A stretch of 45,898 bases of DNA from JAAYZH01 sp964479695. GTDB taxonomy: Bacteria > Bacillota > Clostridia > Saccharofermentanales > Fastidiosipilaceae. Below, piece after piece: positions 1 to 8,612 of the stretch (the stretch's first letter is position 1; each line of letters starts with the position of its first letter). The notes beneath the pieces were generated by a model. The model saw only the letters and a list, made by a program, of their open reading frames with translations, searched no databases and had not been told where the DNA came from. The stretch spans positions 1 to 45,898 of the forward strand of contig CAYZSO010000017.1 of NCBI GenBank assembly GCA_964479695.1, read 5' to 3'. Made by a program: the position numbers and the translations under genes.

Positions 1-82
1 GTCCTCTCTCCTTTGTTTTTTGCCCTTTTTTCACCTAAAAAATTATTTTTCCCGCTCATTTGCAGGAAAAAGCAAATGACCG

Positions 83-108
83 AAAAAAAACTGCAGCTTC
101 AGGCTGCA
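83..108 (-). terminator. Intrinsic terminator of the thioesterase gene
   Basis: Read on the minus strand, a six-base stem (TGCAGC/GCTGCA, five-base loop) is followed by one G and eight T. It lies about 95 bases past the stop codon of the thioesterase gene. The rest of 1-201 shows no convincing gene. Confidence 0.6.
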
Positions 109-201
109 TAAACCCTACTTTCGACACCCGAACCGAAAATAAAGTTCTGCGGTTCTTTACGTCAGGGCAGGCTGTCAGGCGTATTTTCCCTCTGATATTT
201 C

Positions 202-1017
202 TTATTTGGTCTGGAATGTTAAGATTGCGCGGAAATAGTCGCGGTCTTCTGTGTTGGAGGCCTTGACCGCGACTTTGGTTCGCTCAGCTGTTTCTGCTAC
301 TTTCACAGCATTGAGCGAGATTTCCTGACCTTTGCGAATCTCTGAAACATAGTTGATATCGACGCCCCTCAAGATCCCGTTCACACCTAATTCGTCGGCG
401 GCGTCGCGGCACATGGCAATGTAGCGGGTGTTGTTGACATGACCTAAACGATCGACATCGCTGTAGCCGGGGGTGCGTTGTGTGATATTGGCATCGGTGA
501 AATCGGCGAAGTTTGCCCGAAGCCTCTTGGGATCTTTCTCTGCGACTTTGTAATCGACAATCCAGGGGTATTCACCTCTGGCTACGATTGCGGCGGGGCT
601 TACCAATTTATGCTCTGTTGCGGAGACTAAATTCCATGCTGATCTGGCAGAACCCAATGGCTCGCCTGCCTCCGTGTAGAGATAGAAGTCACGGAAGAAA
701 TTCGCGCGGTCCAAGCCGGACTGCCAGGTATAGATTCGCACGGTATCTTTCCATGCCGGGTTCTTCTTGAGGCGAAGGCTCATTCGGCTTAAAACCCAAG
801 CACTACCAATTGTATCAAGATTCACAGCATCAATCCCTGCGCGAATCGCCGCGAAATTAGCAGCTTCCTGCATAATTGAGAAGATCACATCGGTATGCAC
901 TAAGTCATGCATGTCACATTCGCTGGCTCTGATTGAGTACTCGCTGACAACAACCTTATCAGGTCTGGCCAAAGCATCAATATCCTCTGTAAAAATCGCT
1001 TCTGTCAAAAAATCCAT
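202..1017 (-). CDS. Acyl-ACP thioesterase
   Basis: Releases fatty acids from acyl carrier protein in the cytoplasm, ending or diverting fatty-acid synthesis. The 271 residues match the double hot-dog architecture of the FatA/FatB-like bacterial family. The first hot-dog contains HTDVIFSIMQEAANFAA (about 41-57) and SAWVLSRMSLR. The second begins with YSDVDRLGHVNNTRYI (185-200), whose D189, H193 and N195/N196 correspond to the conserved D..HVNN..Y active-site segment. The ATG is preceded by AGAGGTT at suitable spacing. It is transcribed divergently from the galactopyranose mutase gene and has its own terminator, so it is probably monocistronic. Substrate chain length cannot be told from the sequence. 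Confidence 0.88.
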   Translation of the reverse strand: MDFLTEAIFTEDIDALARPDKVVVSEYSIRASECDMHDLVHTDVIFSIMQEAANFAAIRAGIDAVNLDTIGSAWVLSRMSLRLKKNPAWKDTVRIYTWQSGLDRANFFRDFYLYTEAGEPLGSARSAWNLVSATEHKLVSPAAIVARGEYPWIVDYKVAEKDPKRLRANFADFTDANITQRTPGYSDVDRLGHVNNTRYIAMCRDAADELGVNGILRGVDINYVSEIRKGQEISLNAVKVAETAERTKVAVKASNTEDRDYFRAILTFQTK

Positions 1018-1114
1018 GGTAACCTCTAAAATTTCACATTAATAATCAATGAATATTTCATTCTGCAGCTCATCTTAGCTTAATGGCCTGGCACTAAACT
1101 ACAACCTGCTCTAG

Positions 1115-1120
1115 TATAAT
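1115..1120 (+). promoter_or_regulatory. -10 box of the glf promoter
   Basis: A perfect TATAAT lies 40 bases before the galactopyranose mutase start in the 142-base divergent spacer. No good -35 hexamer is visible at 16-18 bases. Confidence 0.4.
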
Positions 1121-1159
1121 AGAAAGAGATTACAAGGTAAACGGAAGGATGGGTCAATT

Positions 1160-2266
1160 ATGGAAAAGAAATATGACTATCTGATTGTAGGTGCGGGACT
1201 TTACGGTGCGACATGTGCGGACCTCCTGAGACAAGCGGGGAAAACCTGTTTAGTTGTCGAAAAGAGTGACCATATTGCCGGACACATTTACACGGAAGAG
1301 AAGGAAGGCATTCAGGTGCACGTCAATGGTGCGCACATTTTTCACACGGCCAATGATGAAGTATGGGATTACGTGACGGGAAAGGTCAAACTGAACCGAT
1401 TCACGAACTCGCCTTTGGCCAACTATAAGGGTGAAATCTACAACCTCCCGTTTAACATGAACACGTTCAACAAGCTCTGGGGTGTCGTGACACCGGCCGA
1501 AGCGGAGGCTGTGATTAACGAGCAGAGGAAGGAAGCACCTGCTGTACCTTCGAATCTGGAAGAGCAAGCTCTCCGCCTGGTGGGCCGTGATGTGTATGAG
1601 AAGTTGGTCAAGGGCTACACGGAGAAGCAGTGGGGGAGACCTTGTTCGGAGCTGCCGGCTTTTATTATCCGCAGGCTTCCGGTGCGCCTTACCTATGACA
1701 ACAATTATTTTGATGATCCCTACCAAGGAATTCCGGTGGAGGGGTACACAAACCTCGTGGCGAAACTTCTGGAAAATACGGAGACGATCCTGAATGTAAA
1801 TTTTTTGGATCAGCGTCACGAATTGGCTCAATTGGCTTCAAAGATCATTTATTCTGGTACAATCGATTCGTATTTCGAATACTCTCTGGGAAAACTCGAA
1901 TACAGGTCGCTGCGCTTTGAGACGGAAACGCTTGATCAGGAAAATTATCAAGGTGTGGCTGTTATGAATTTCACTGATGTTGAAACACCTTACACTCGTG
2001 TGATTGAGCATAAGCATTTCGCCTTTGGCACGGGTCCTAAGACGATTATCTCCAGAGAATACCCGAAGGAATGGGAAGAAGGCGATGAACCTTTCTATCC
2101 CATCAACGACAACCGCAACCAAGATCTTTATAAGCAGTATGCAAGACTTGCTGCTGCTGATGATCGTGTGATCTTCGGCGGACGTCTGGGCGAATACAAG
2201 TATTACAACATGGATCAAGTCATTGCATCCGCAATGGCTGTCGTTGAAAAAGAATTGGGGCAGTAA
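1160..2266 (+). CDS. glf: UDP-galactopyranose mutase
   Basis: Flavoenzyme interconverting UDP-galactopyranose and UDP-galactofuranose, supplying galactofuranose for cell-surface glycans. The 368 residues are a normal family length. The N-terminus carries the FAD dinucleotide-binding motif GAGLYGATCA (G11, G13, G16), followed by VVEKSDHIAGHIYT and GAHIFHT. The mid-region RRLPVRLTYDNNYF and GYTEKQWG segments are typical of the family, and the C-terminal FGGRLGEYKYYNMDQVI closes the FAD fold. GGAAGGATG precedes the ATG. The LCP transferase starts 18 bases after its stop, so the two genes probably form an envelope-glycan operon. Confidence 0.95.
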   Translation: MEKKYDYLIVGAGLYGATCADLLRQAGKTCLVVEKSDHIAGHIYTEEKEGIQVHVNGAHIFHTANDEVWDYVTGKVKLNRFTNSPLANYKGEIYNLPFNMNTFNKLWGVVTPAEAEAVINEQRKEAPAVPSNLEEQALRLVGRDVYEKLVKGYTEKQWGRPCSELPAFIIRRLPVRLTYDNNYFDDPYQGIPVEGYTNLVAKLLENTETILNVNFLDQRHELAQLASKIIYSGTIDSYFEYSLGKLEYRSLRFETETLDQENYQGVAVMNFTDVETPYTRVIEHKHFAFGTGPKTIISREYPKEWEEGDEPFYPINDNRNQDLYKQYARLAAADDRVIFGGRLGEYKYYNMDQVIASAMAVVEKELGQ

Positions 2267-2284
2267 GCCCTCACCGGAGAATAC

Positions 2285-4357
2285 ATGAATAACGCGCCTG
2301 AAGAGGCAAGAGCCAATACAACTGTCAGACCCGCCAGAGTGACTGTCGAGCTTAATCATAACGACTGGACAAGACCGGAGCTTCGCCGTGTCTATAACGG
2401 GAACATCCGATCTGGCCATGTCTATAATGAGAATCCCCAATTAAGCAGAAGACCTATGTCGCAAGGGCTGGTAAGGCCTGCTGCCCTCCAGAATCCGCCG
2501 GATGAACCGTTGGTCAGGCCGGCCCAGCCAACGATTGCGAATCCTCCGGCTTCCGCGGGAGATTTCGCGGCGGGTTCCGCAGGAGATCCAGCGTCGGATT
2601 TCGTGGGAGATGTCGCGGCTGATTTCGTGGGAGATACCGCGAGAGAATCGTTGCAACCGGCGGGACAGATCGGTGGTAGTGGTTTCGGCGGCAATGGCTC
2701 AGGTGGCAATGGCTCAGGTGGCAATGGCTCAGGTGGCAGTAGCTCAGGCGGCAGTGGCTCCGGCGGAATGGGAGATGCGGGTAGCGGCGATCAGCCTGCG
2801 AAGAAGCTACCTAAGAAGGAGCCCCGGAAAAGAATCAAGCGCAAAGGGCTGGTGATCACCCTTGTCGTGGTAATCGCGTTGGTATCCTTCGTCGCTTTTT
2901 ATATCGCAAGTAAGCTCAACTTGATTCAATACGTGACAAACTCTTCGCCAAACCAAGTTGTGAGTACACAAGAACAAGGCGTTATCGTCCTCGATCCGGA
3001 TCAGTCTTTGCCATCAGGAGTAACGGACCTGGATCCTAAGACCTTGGAGTCTTTGAACCAGCAGCTCAATGTCGATAACAGCAATGGCTTGATGTATGAC
3101 AAGGATGTTATTAACGTCCTTCTCATCGGGGTAGATTCTCGCGAAGACGACCACCAATCACTCTCGGACTCTATGATTCTTTTGTCCATAGATAATAAGA
3201 ATAAAACGATTCAGCTCAACTCCTTGATGAGGGATATGTATGTTCGTATCCCTGGATATGGATACAGCAAGCTCAATGCCGCCAACGCAATTGGTGGACC
3301 TGATCTGCTTCTGGAGACAATCCGTGAGAATTTTCTGATTTCGGTGGATCATTATGCCTTGGTCAACTTCCGAAACATGGCGCGTATCATTGATGCCGTG
3401 GGAGGGATCTATCTAGATATCTCCGAAGCAGAACGCTATGAAGTCAATTTGATGGTCAATGAATTTCAATGGGAAACCGGTAAGCCCTATGAATCTACAC
3501 CTCTGACCAAAGTCGGCTACCAACAGCTCAATGGGGCGCAGGCGACTTCTTTTGCAAGGATCCGCAGAATTGGTAACAATGATTATGAACGAACGGAGCG
3601 TCAGAGGCGCGTCTTGCAAGCGATTATCTCCAAGACGAAGAATGCCAATCTGTTCCAATTAAATGCCCTTCTGGATGCTTTGCTTCCTGAGGTTATGACC
3701 AATTACAGCCGTTCTGATATTCTTTCTCTCGCAACCTTCGCACCGGCTATGTTGAACTATGAGGTGAAAAATAGTCGCATCCCTGCTGACGGGACTTTCG
3801 AAGAAACGTACATTGAAGGCATGGCTGTTCTGGTGCCGGATCTGCAGAGAAATATTGATTATTTGTCTGAGCTTATTTATGGTTTCGTCTATTCAGAGGT
3901 CGATTCCGGCGATCCCCGTTTAACCCTTGCAAGTTCAGAGGAGGCTCAGCCTCCGTACGTGCCACCGGCAAATCAAACCGATGCTTGGGTTCCAACCCCA
4001 ATTCCCGCGACACCTACCCCGGTACCTGCGAGACCAACGCCAGTTCCGGCAACACCAACGCCAGTTCCGGCGACACCAACACCAGTACCGGCGACACCAA
4101 CTCCGGTGCCGGCAACGCCGACCCCGGTTCCGGCAACACCAACTCCGGTTCCGGCGACACCGACCCCGGTTCCGGCAACGCCAACTCCGGTGCCGGCAAC
4201 ACCGACCCCGATTCCGGCGACTCCGACCCCGGTTCCGGCAACACCAACTCCGGTGCCGGCGACACCGACTCCACTGCCGGAGCCGACAACCCTCCTGCCA
4301 AGCACAGAAGCAACACCAACGGAAACGGTGGTACGGGCGGCTTTGGCCAACGTTTGA
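2285..4357 (+). CDS. LytR-CpsA-Psr family wall-polymer transferase with long repeat tails
   Basis: Membrane-anchored LCP enzymes transfer lipid-linked glycopolymers (teichoic acid, capsule) to peptidoglycan outside the cell. The 690-residue protein has four parts: a long cytoplasmic N-terminus ending in GNGSGG repeats (about 132-155); a basic KKLPKKEPRKRIKRKG stretch and one membrane helix (about 188-209); the LCP domain from about 275 (INVLLIGVDSRED, DSMILLSID, SLMRDMYVRIPGYGYSKLNA, VDHYALVNF, AVGGIYLDI); and a C-terminal tail of roughly fifteen ATPTPVP-type repeats (about 571-665), probably wall-spanning. Known LCP proteins are usually 300-500 residues, so the excess is the repeats. Coupling to glf suggests a galactofuranose-containing polymer, which is inference. 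The last codons contain the CTTTGGCC half palindrome. Confidence 0.9.
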   Translation: MNNAPEEARANTTVRPARVTVELNHNDWTRPELRRVYNGNIRSGHVYNENPQLSRRPMSQGLVRPAALQNPPDEPLVRPAQPTIANPPASAGDFAAGSAGDPASDFVGDVAADFVGDTARESLQPAGQIGGSGFGGNGSGGNGSGGNGSGGSSSGGSGSGGMGDAGSGDQPAKKLPKKEPRKRIKRKGLVITLVVVIALVSFVAFYIASKLNLIQYVTNSSPNQVVSTQEQGVIVLDPDQSLPSGVTDLDPKTLESLNQQLNVDNSNGLMYDKDVINVLLIGVDSREDDHQSLSDSMILLSIDNKNKTIQLNSLMRDMYVRIPGYGYSKLNAANAIGGPDLLLETIRENFLISVDHYALVNFRNMARIIDAVGGIYLDISEAERYEVNLMVNEFQWETGKPYESTPLTKVGYQQLNGAQATSFARIRRIGNNDYERTERQRRVLQAIISKTKNANLFQLNALLDALLPEVMTNYSRSDILSLATFAPAMLNYEVKNSRIPADGTFEETYIEGMAVLVPDLQRNIDYLSELIYGFVYSEVDSGDPRLTLASSEEAQPPYVPPANQTDAWVPTPIPATPTPVPARPTPVPATPTPVPATPTPVPATPTPVPATPTPVPATPTPVPATPTPVPATPTPVPATPTPIPATPTPVPATPTPVPATPTPLPEPTTLLPSTEATPTETVVRAALANV
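3997..4281. repeat. In-frame ACACCAACTCCGGTTCCGGCG-type minisatellite
   Basis: About fifteen degenerate 18-21 base units encode (A)TPTPVP in the LCP protein tail. Codon choice varies between units, so it has diverged since expansion. Confidence 0.85.
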
Positions 4358-4460
4358 ACGAATCCCCGAAACGAATCCCCTGAACTGATCCCCTAATCGA
4401 ATCCCCGAAACGAATCGGCTAAATAGATCCCCTAAGCGAATCCGCAAATGAAGCCCCTGA
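4356..4460. repeat. Degenerate tandem repeat after the LCP gene
   Basis: Units of about 13 bases resembling ACGAATCCCCTGA fill the spacer between the LCP stop and the cardiolipin synthase ribosome site. The first units abut the stop codon and several contain TGA or TAA/TAG. Confidence 0.65.
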
Positions 4461-4475
4461 GAGAAGAGGAGAGCC

Positions 4476-6164
4476 ATGAGTGAGGATTTTACTGAGAAGA
4501 TACGCAGATACATTCAACAAACCTTCACGGGTAAGTGGTTCCGCACGCTGATTTATCAGAGGCTTTTCGTCATTCTGCTGATTCTCCTGCAAATCGTGAC
4601 GTACATTGTTTTGTCCGTGTGGGTGAGTCGCCTCTCGGTTGCCCTGAACACGGCCATGCGTCTGTTCAGCTGGATCGTGGTTTTCATTATTCTTGCGGGG
4701 AGCAAAGTCGACGCCTACAAACTCAGTTGGATCGTGATTGTGCTGGCTTTTCCCCTGGTGGGCGGGGGGATGTATGCCATTCTCTATTTGAATGTTTTCG
4801 CTCGCCGACTGAAGAAGAAACTCACAAATGCTCTGCAGGTCATCGCACCGATCAGAAGGAGCAGGCCTTCGCTCTACCGAGGTCTGGGGAAACAACATGA
4901 TGGGCAGCGGGCTTTGGCCAACTATATTAACAATACTTCGGGCTACCCTCTCTACCAAGGGGGGCAGGCGCGTTACTTGGCGCAAGGCGAAGAGATGTTT
5001 GAAGATATGCTCCGGGAGATGGGCAAGGCGGAAAAGTACATTTTTCTGGAGTTTTTTATCGTGGAAAATGGCAGCATGCTAGACCGTACCTTGGAAGTGC
5101 TGACTCAGCGAGCCATGGCGGGGGTTGAAGTTTGTTTCCTCTACGATGATATGGGAAGTCTTCTCCGCCTGCCGCAGAATTTCCCGGAGATTTTGGGGGC
5201 TGTGGGGATCAACTGTCGGCGTTTTAATCACTTGACACCGGTTCTGAGCACCCAATTCAACAATCGCGATCACCGCAAAATTTGTGTGATTGATGGGAAA
5301 ACCGCATACACAGGCGGCATTAATCTTGCAGATGAGTACATTAATGAGAAGGAGCGGTTCGGTCACTGGAAGGACAGTGGGATTGTCTTCAACGGCGAAG
5401 CGGCTTGGGGGCTCGCTCTGATGTTCCTTGAGTTGTGGTCTGCAATGGGGGATGGCACGAAAATTACGCAAGAGGACGTTGAGAGCTATTGCCCGGATCC
5501 GGCGTATTTGGAGGAGGAAGTGGTTTCGGAGGATGAGCAGGCTCTGGAGGATGAGCAAGCTCTGGAGGAGGCTACTTTGGCCAAAGCCGCCGCTTCTACT
5601 GATTCCCTCGAAGCTACGGAAGGGTACATTCAGCCATTCGGTGACACGCCCTTCGACACACTCTATATGGGGCGCACGGTCTATAACAAGTTGATATACT
5701 ATGCTGACCGCTATTTATATATCACAACCCCTTACCTCGTTATCGATGAGGAGATGGTGCAGTCCATCTGTCAAGCGGCGCAAAGTGGCGTTGATGTCAG
5801 AATTATTACACCGCATATTTGGGACAAAGCCTACGTCCGCGTCGTTTCACGCTCTTACTATGAAAAATTTATTCTGGCCGGCGTGAAAATTTACGAGTAC
5901 ACGCCCGGCTTCATTCACTCCAAAACACTCGTGACCGATGATGAAACCTGTGTTGTGGGCACCATCAATTTCGATTTCCGAAGCTTATATCTGCACTTTG
6001 AAGACGCGATTGTCGTCTACAATCAGCCTTGTGTCAGTGAAGTCAAGGAGGACTTCCTGAAAACGCTGGCGCAATCCCAAAGAATACTTCTTGAAGATTG
6101 CAAGCTGAGTTTGCCGAAGAAACTTTTTGCCCAATTCCTCCGCCTCTTCGCTCCATTAATGTAG
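4476..6164 (+). CDS. cls: Cardiolipin synthase, phospholipase D superfamily
   Basis: Joins two phosphatidylglycerol molecules (or equivalent) into cardiolipin at the membrane. The N-terminus has two or three hydrophobic helices (about 22-105, typical nuclease/PLD N-terminal segment). Two HxK(x)4D motifs are intact: HRKICVID (H266, K268, D273) followed by GGINLADEY, and HSKTLVTDD (H481, K483, D488) followed by GTINFDFRS. Length 562 is slightly above the usual 480-510. The extra residues sit in the linker between the PLD halves (about 345-380), where a duplicated DEQALE motif and the palindrome-encoded ATLAKAAA lie. Start ATG follows AAGAGGAGAG. Confidence 0.93.
   Translation: MSEDFTEKIRRYIQQTFTGKWFRTLIYQRLFVILLILLQIVTYIVLSVWVSRLSVALNTAMRLFSWIVVFIILAGSKVDAYKLSWIVIVLAFPLVGGGMYAILYLNVFARRLKKKLTNALQVIAPIRRSRPSLYRGLGKQHDGQRALANYINNTSGYPLYQGGQARYLAQGEEMFEDMLREMGKAEKYIFLEFFIVENGSMLDRTLEVLTQRAMAGVEVCFLYDDMGSLLRLPQNFPEILGAVGINCRRFNHLTPVLSTQFNNRDHRKICVIDGKTAYTGGINLADEYINEKERFGHWKDSGIVFNGEAAWGLALMFLELWSAMGDGTKITQEDVESYCPDPAYLEEEVVSEDEQALEDEQALEEATLAKAAASTDSLEATEGYIQPFGDTPFDTLYMGRTVYNKLIYYADRYLYITTPYLVIDEEMVQSICQAAQSGVDVRIITPHIWDKAYVRVVSRSYYEKFILAGVKIYEYTPGFIHSKTLVTDDETCVVGTINFDFRSLYLHFEDAIVVYNQPCVSEVKEDFLKTLAQSQRILLEDCKLSLPKKLFAQFLRLFAPLM
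5575..5586. repeat. Dispersed palindrome core CTTTGGCCAAAG, copy in cls linker
   Basis: A full 12-base core followed by the C-rich right arm (CCGCCGC). It is translated as LAKAA in the linker between the two PLD domains and leaves the frame open. Confidence 0.85.
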
Positions 6165-6198
6165 AATTGAATGTAATGAGCGAAAGGAGGCCTCGCAT

Positions 6199-8418
6199 TT
6201 GAAAATCAAATCCACAACACATGTTGCCGGAAGGCCTCATCTCGAAGAGCCTCATTCCGGAAGGCCTCGTCTTGGAAAGCCTCATCTCGGAAGGCCTCGT
6301 CTTGGAAAGCCTCATCTCGGAAGGCCTCGTCTCGAAAAGCCTCGCCGCCTAGGGCGACTGCTGATCGTTCTGTGCTTAGTCCTGGGGGCTTTACTGAATC
6401 CGGGCTCGCTCCTTCGACCCAGCGAATTACATGCGAGTGGGCAAGGAAGTGGGCAAGGAAGTGGGCAAGCAAGTAATTATCTTGCGTCCCCGCTTGCGTC
6501 CCCGTTGGCAGCGCCAATGGCAGCGCCGCTGGCAGCACCTAAAGAGCCTCCAGTGAGGACCGCGCAGGCAGCAGTGGATCCTATCGGCTACCGTTTTCGT
6601 AAAATAAGAATGAATCTGCAAGTGCTGCGGAACGGAACCATTGATGTTACCTTAGAAGCTGATTTCGCCCTGACCCGAGATCTGCGAATTTCCGCCTTTT
6701 CTTTGCCTTACGCAGCAGGCCAAGGCCTGGTGGTGAATCAGCTGTCGGTCACCGAAATTGGTGAGACGGGAACCGGGACGGTTTATACCGGACATGAAGT
6801 GAACGATCTTGCGCAATCTTCCCAGGTAGGAAGCTACCAAATCATCGACAATGGGCGAGGGGTCGACCTGTCACTTCTGACCTCAGCGCCGCAAGGCAGC
6901 GTCAGGCGGGTGAGACTGAATTATTTAATCTACCAAGGCAGCGTTCGCTATGAAGATGTAGCGACAATCACCCAGATGGTCCTTGGCGGAACATCAAGCT
7001 CCGCGATAGATAAACTTGGGATAACCATTTCGTTCGAAGCGGCCCAAATGGAGTCCGAAGTGGCGTCATTTCGGCTCTTCGAGCATCATAATCAAGAAAC
7101 CGCCGACAATCTCCTGAAGGCAGTCAGCACCTTGGACTTTGCAGAACTTATGGAAGTTCCTGTACTCAATTCGGATCATGCCCCGCAGTATATCTGGTGC
7201 TACTACGGCGAGAATATTCCCGCCAGAACCAGATTGGAACTTCGTCTGATCGCCCCCTCCGTTTGGCTACCCCGAGCGCAAGTCACGGCCGGCGAGGGCC
7301 CCGCTCTTCCGCAGATTTTGAGGGAGGAAGACGCTTATACCAGAAGTCTCCTGCAGCGCTTCGAATACCGCGTCATTATTAACCGTGTTGTGATCGGTTT
7401 GTTTGTGGTTGCGCTGATCCTGCTGCTCGTGATGCATCGCTATAACATTTTGGCGGGGTACACCTACTCCCGCAAGAAGATCAGTGAACCGCCGGAGTCT
7501 GTTCCTCCGGGTCTTCTGCCTTATTTGGCCAAAGAACGCGTCACCTCCCGTGTCATCCTCTCCAGCGTCTATCGCCTGGTCGATCAGGGTTTTCTGCTTC
7601 ATGACGGGCGAGCGGTCTCGAGGGTTCCGGAGAGGCTCCTGCCGGATGACCGTGTCCTCAGGCCTTATGAATCCGCCATCTTGCATTTCATTTGGAATTT
7701 GATGGATGGCGAGGATCGCCTGGTCTTGAACCAGATGGATCAGTTGATCAGCGATTCTGAAACCGTCGATCGTTTGGCCCTCATCCGCATCCGTAATCTC
7801 TTGGATGCGGAAGCAGCTGTCTTGGGCTTGATGCCGCTCCCGGATGAACGGAAACCGGCGATTGACCAAATCCTCGCCGGAGCCATGTACCTGCTGTTGG
7901 CCGTTGCCTTAAGTGCCGTCGGTCAATACTATATTCCCTTGCTTCTCTTACTGCCTTCCGCAACCTTCTTCGCACTTGCCTTCTTAGGAGCCCGTTTAAC
8001 GCAGAAGGGACGACAAGTCTTGTCCGAGGCGCAAGCCTACAGCCGCTATTTGTCAGAAATTGACCGTCAGGGTCTTTCTTCCGCTGATGAGTTGAAGAAC
8101 CTCGACCGCGATTTTATTTATTCTGTCGCCCTTGGGTGTGAAAAGAATTTCCTGACAAATATTCGGTATGTCATCCCACTGGAAGAAGTCTTGAGCCGTG
8201 GTTTCTTCGGCAAGTTCGGTTTCAGCCGGATGCAAAAGGTCGTGGAGTCCTATATCGACCGTCACGGCTCCATCAAAGCCCGCTACATCCGCCAGATGGT
8301 GACCCACATGTACCGACGAGTCCAACTGGAACTGGTCGAATGGCAATCCGCAATTGTGCGCTTGAATTTGCTTCGTGGACCGCAGGAAGTACCTGAATCG
8401 GAGTATAGTGAGGTCTGA
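6199..8418 (+). CDS. DUF2207 family membrane protein
   Basis: Function unknown; the DUF2207 family comprises predicted bacterial membrane proteins with a large extracytoplasmic N-terminal domain. The likely start is TTG, eight or nine bases after a strong GAAAGGAGG. Residues 1-50 are an unusual repeat of GRPRLGKPHL units, ahead of a signal-like helix (LIVLCLVLGALL, about 54-66) and an SGQGSGQ/ASPLAAP low-complexity stretch. The DUF2207 domain begins near DPIGYRFRKIRMNLQVLRNGTIDVTLEADF. Later helices are IINRVVIGLFVVALILLLVM (about 394-413) and two in the 560-600 region. The C-terminal part is soluble. Spaced 34 bases after cls, probably the same operon. Confidence 0.75.
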   Translation: MKIKSTTHVAGRPHLEEPHSGRPRLGKPHLGRPRLGKPHLGRPRLEKPRRLGRLLIVLCLVLGALLNPGSLLRPSELHASGQGSGQGSGQASNYLASPLASPLAAPMAAPLAAPKEPPVRTAQAAVDPIGYRFRKIRMNLQVLRNGTIDVTLEADFALTRDLRISAFSLPYAAGQGLVVNQLSVTEIGETGTGTVYTGHEVNDLAQSSQVGSYQIIDNGRGVDLSLLTSAPQGSVRRVRLNYLIYQGSVRYEDVATITQMVLGGTSSSAIDKLGITISFEAAQMESEVASFRLFEHHNQETADNLLKAVSTLDFAELMEVPVLNSDHAPQYIWCYYGENIPARTRLELRLIAPSVWLPRAQVTAGEGPALPQILREEDAYTRSLLQRFEYRVIINRVVIGLFVVALILLLVMHRYNILAGYTYSRKKISEPPESVPPGLLPYLAKERVTSRVILSSVYRLVDQGFLLHDGRAVSRVPERLLPDDRVLRPYESAILHFIWNLMDGEDRLVLNQMDQLISDSETVDRLALIRIRNLLDAEAAVLGLMPLPDERKPAIDQILAGAMYLLLAVALSAVGQYYIPLLLLLPSATFFALAFLGARLTQKGRQVLSEAQAYSRYLSEIDRQGLSSADELKNLDRDFIYSVALGCEKNFLTNIRYVIPLEEVLSRGFFGKFGFSRMQKVVESYIDRHGSIKARYIRQMVTHMYRRVQLELVEWQSAIVRLNLLRGPQEVPESEYSEV
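6229..6345. repeat. In-frame tandem repeat before the signal sequence
   Basis: Units of about 15 and 30 bases containing GGAAGGCCTCGTCT and GGAAAGCCTCATCT encode GRPRLGKPHL repeats at the very N-terminus of the DUF2207 protein. Confidence 0.8.
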
Positions 8419-8456
8419 AGGATTGAAGGGTGCACGAAGGCACTTTTCTGTGATAG

Positions 8457-8535
8457 GCTAAAAAAGCTAAAAAAGCTAAAAAAGCTAAAAAAGCTCAAAA
8501 GCTCAAAAGTTAAAAATAGCTCAAAAGTTGAAAAA
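8457..8535. repeat. GCTAAAAAA tandem repeat
   Basis: Four perfect nine-base GCTAAAAAA units, followed by degenerate GCTCAAAAG/GTTAAAAATA units, in the 194-base spacer after the DUF2207 gene. Confidence 0.8.
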
Positions 8536-8540
8536 GGCCG

Positions 8541-8552
8541 CTTTGGCCAAAG
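8541..8552. repeat. Dispersed palindrome core CTTTGGCCAAAG, intergenic copy
   Basis: Full core with a short GGCCG left arm, directly after the GCTAAAAAA repeat and just upstream of a TATAAT box. Confidence 0.8.
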
Positions 8553-8565
8553 AAAAACCATTCAA

Positions 8566-8596
8566 GGATTTCTGCTATAATTATCGCCAGAAATCC
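8566..8596 (+). promoter_or_regulatory. Inverted repeat surrounding a -10 box
   Basis: Perfect nine-base arms GGATTTCTG (8566-8574) and CAGAAATCC (8588-8596) flank TATAAT at 8576-8581. The geometry fits an operator over a promoter, or a stable 5' hairpin. No clear -35 is visible. The PP2C-like gene follows, with GGAGG before its ATG. Confidence 0.5.
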
Positions 8597-8612
8597 TGCC
8601 ATTGGAGGAACT

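Noticed and set aside
60..266. Small plus-strand open frame at the left edge
   Set aside because: It overlaps the thioesterase gene and its terminator and has no ribosome site or recognisable sequence.
3935..4513. Long open frames in other frames and strands across the TPTPVP repeat
   Set aside because: They arise from the repetitive, GC-rich repeat and lack starts with ribosome sites; the LCP frame is clearly the real one.
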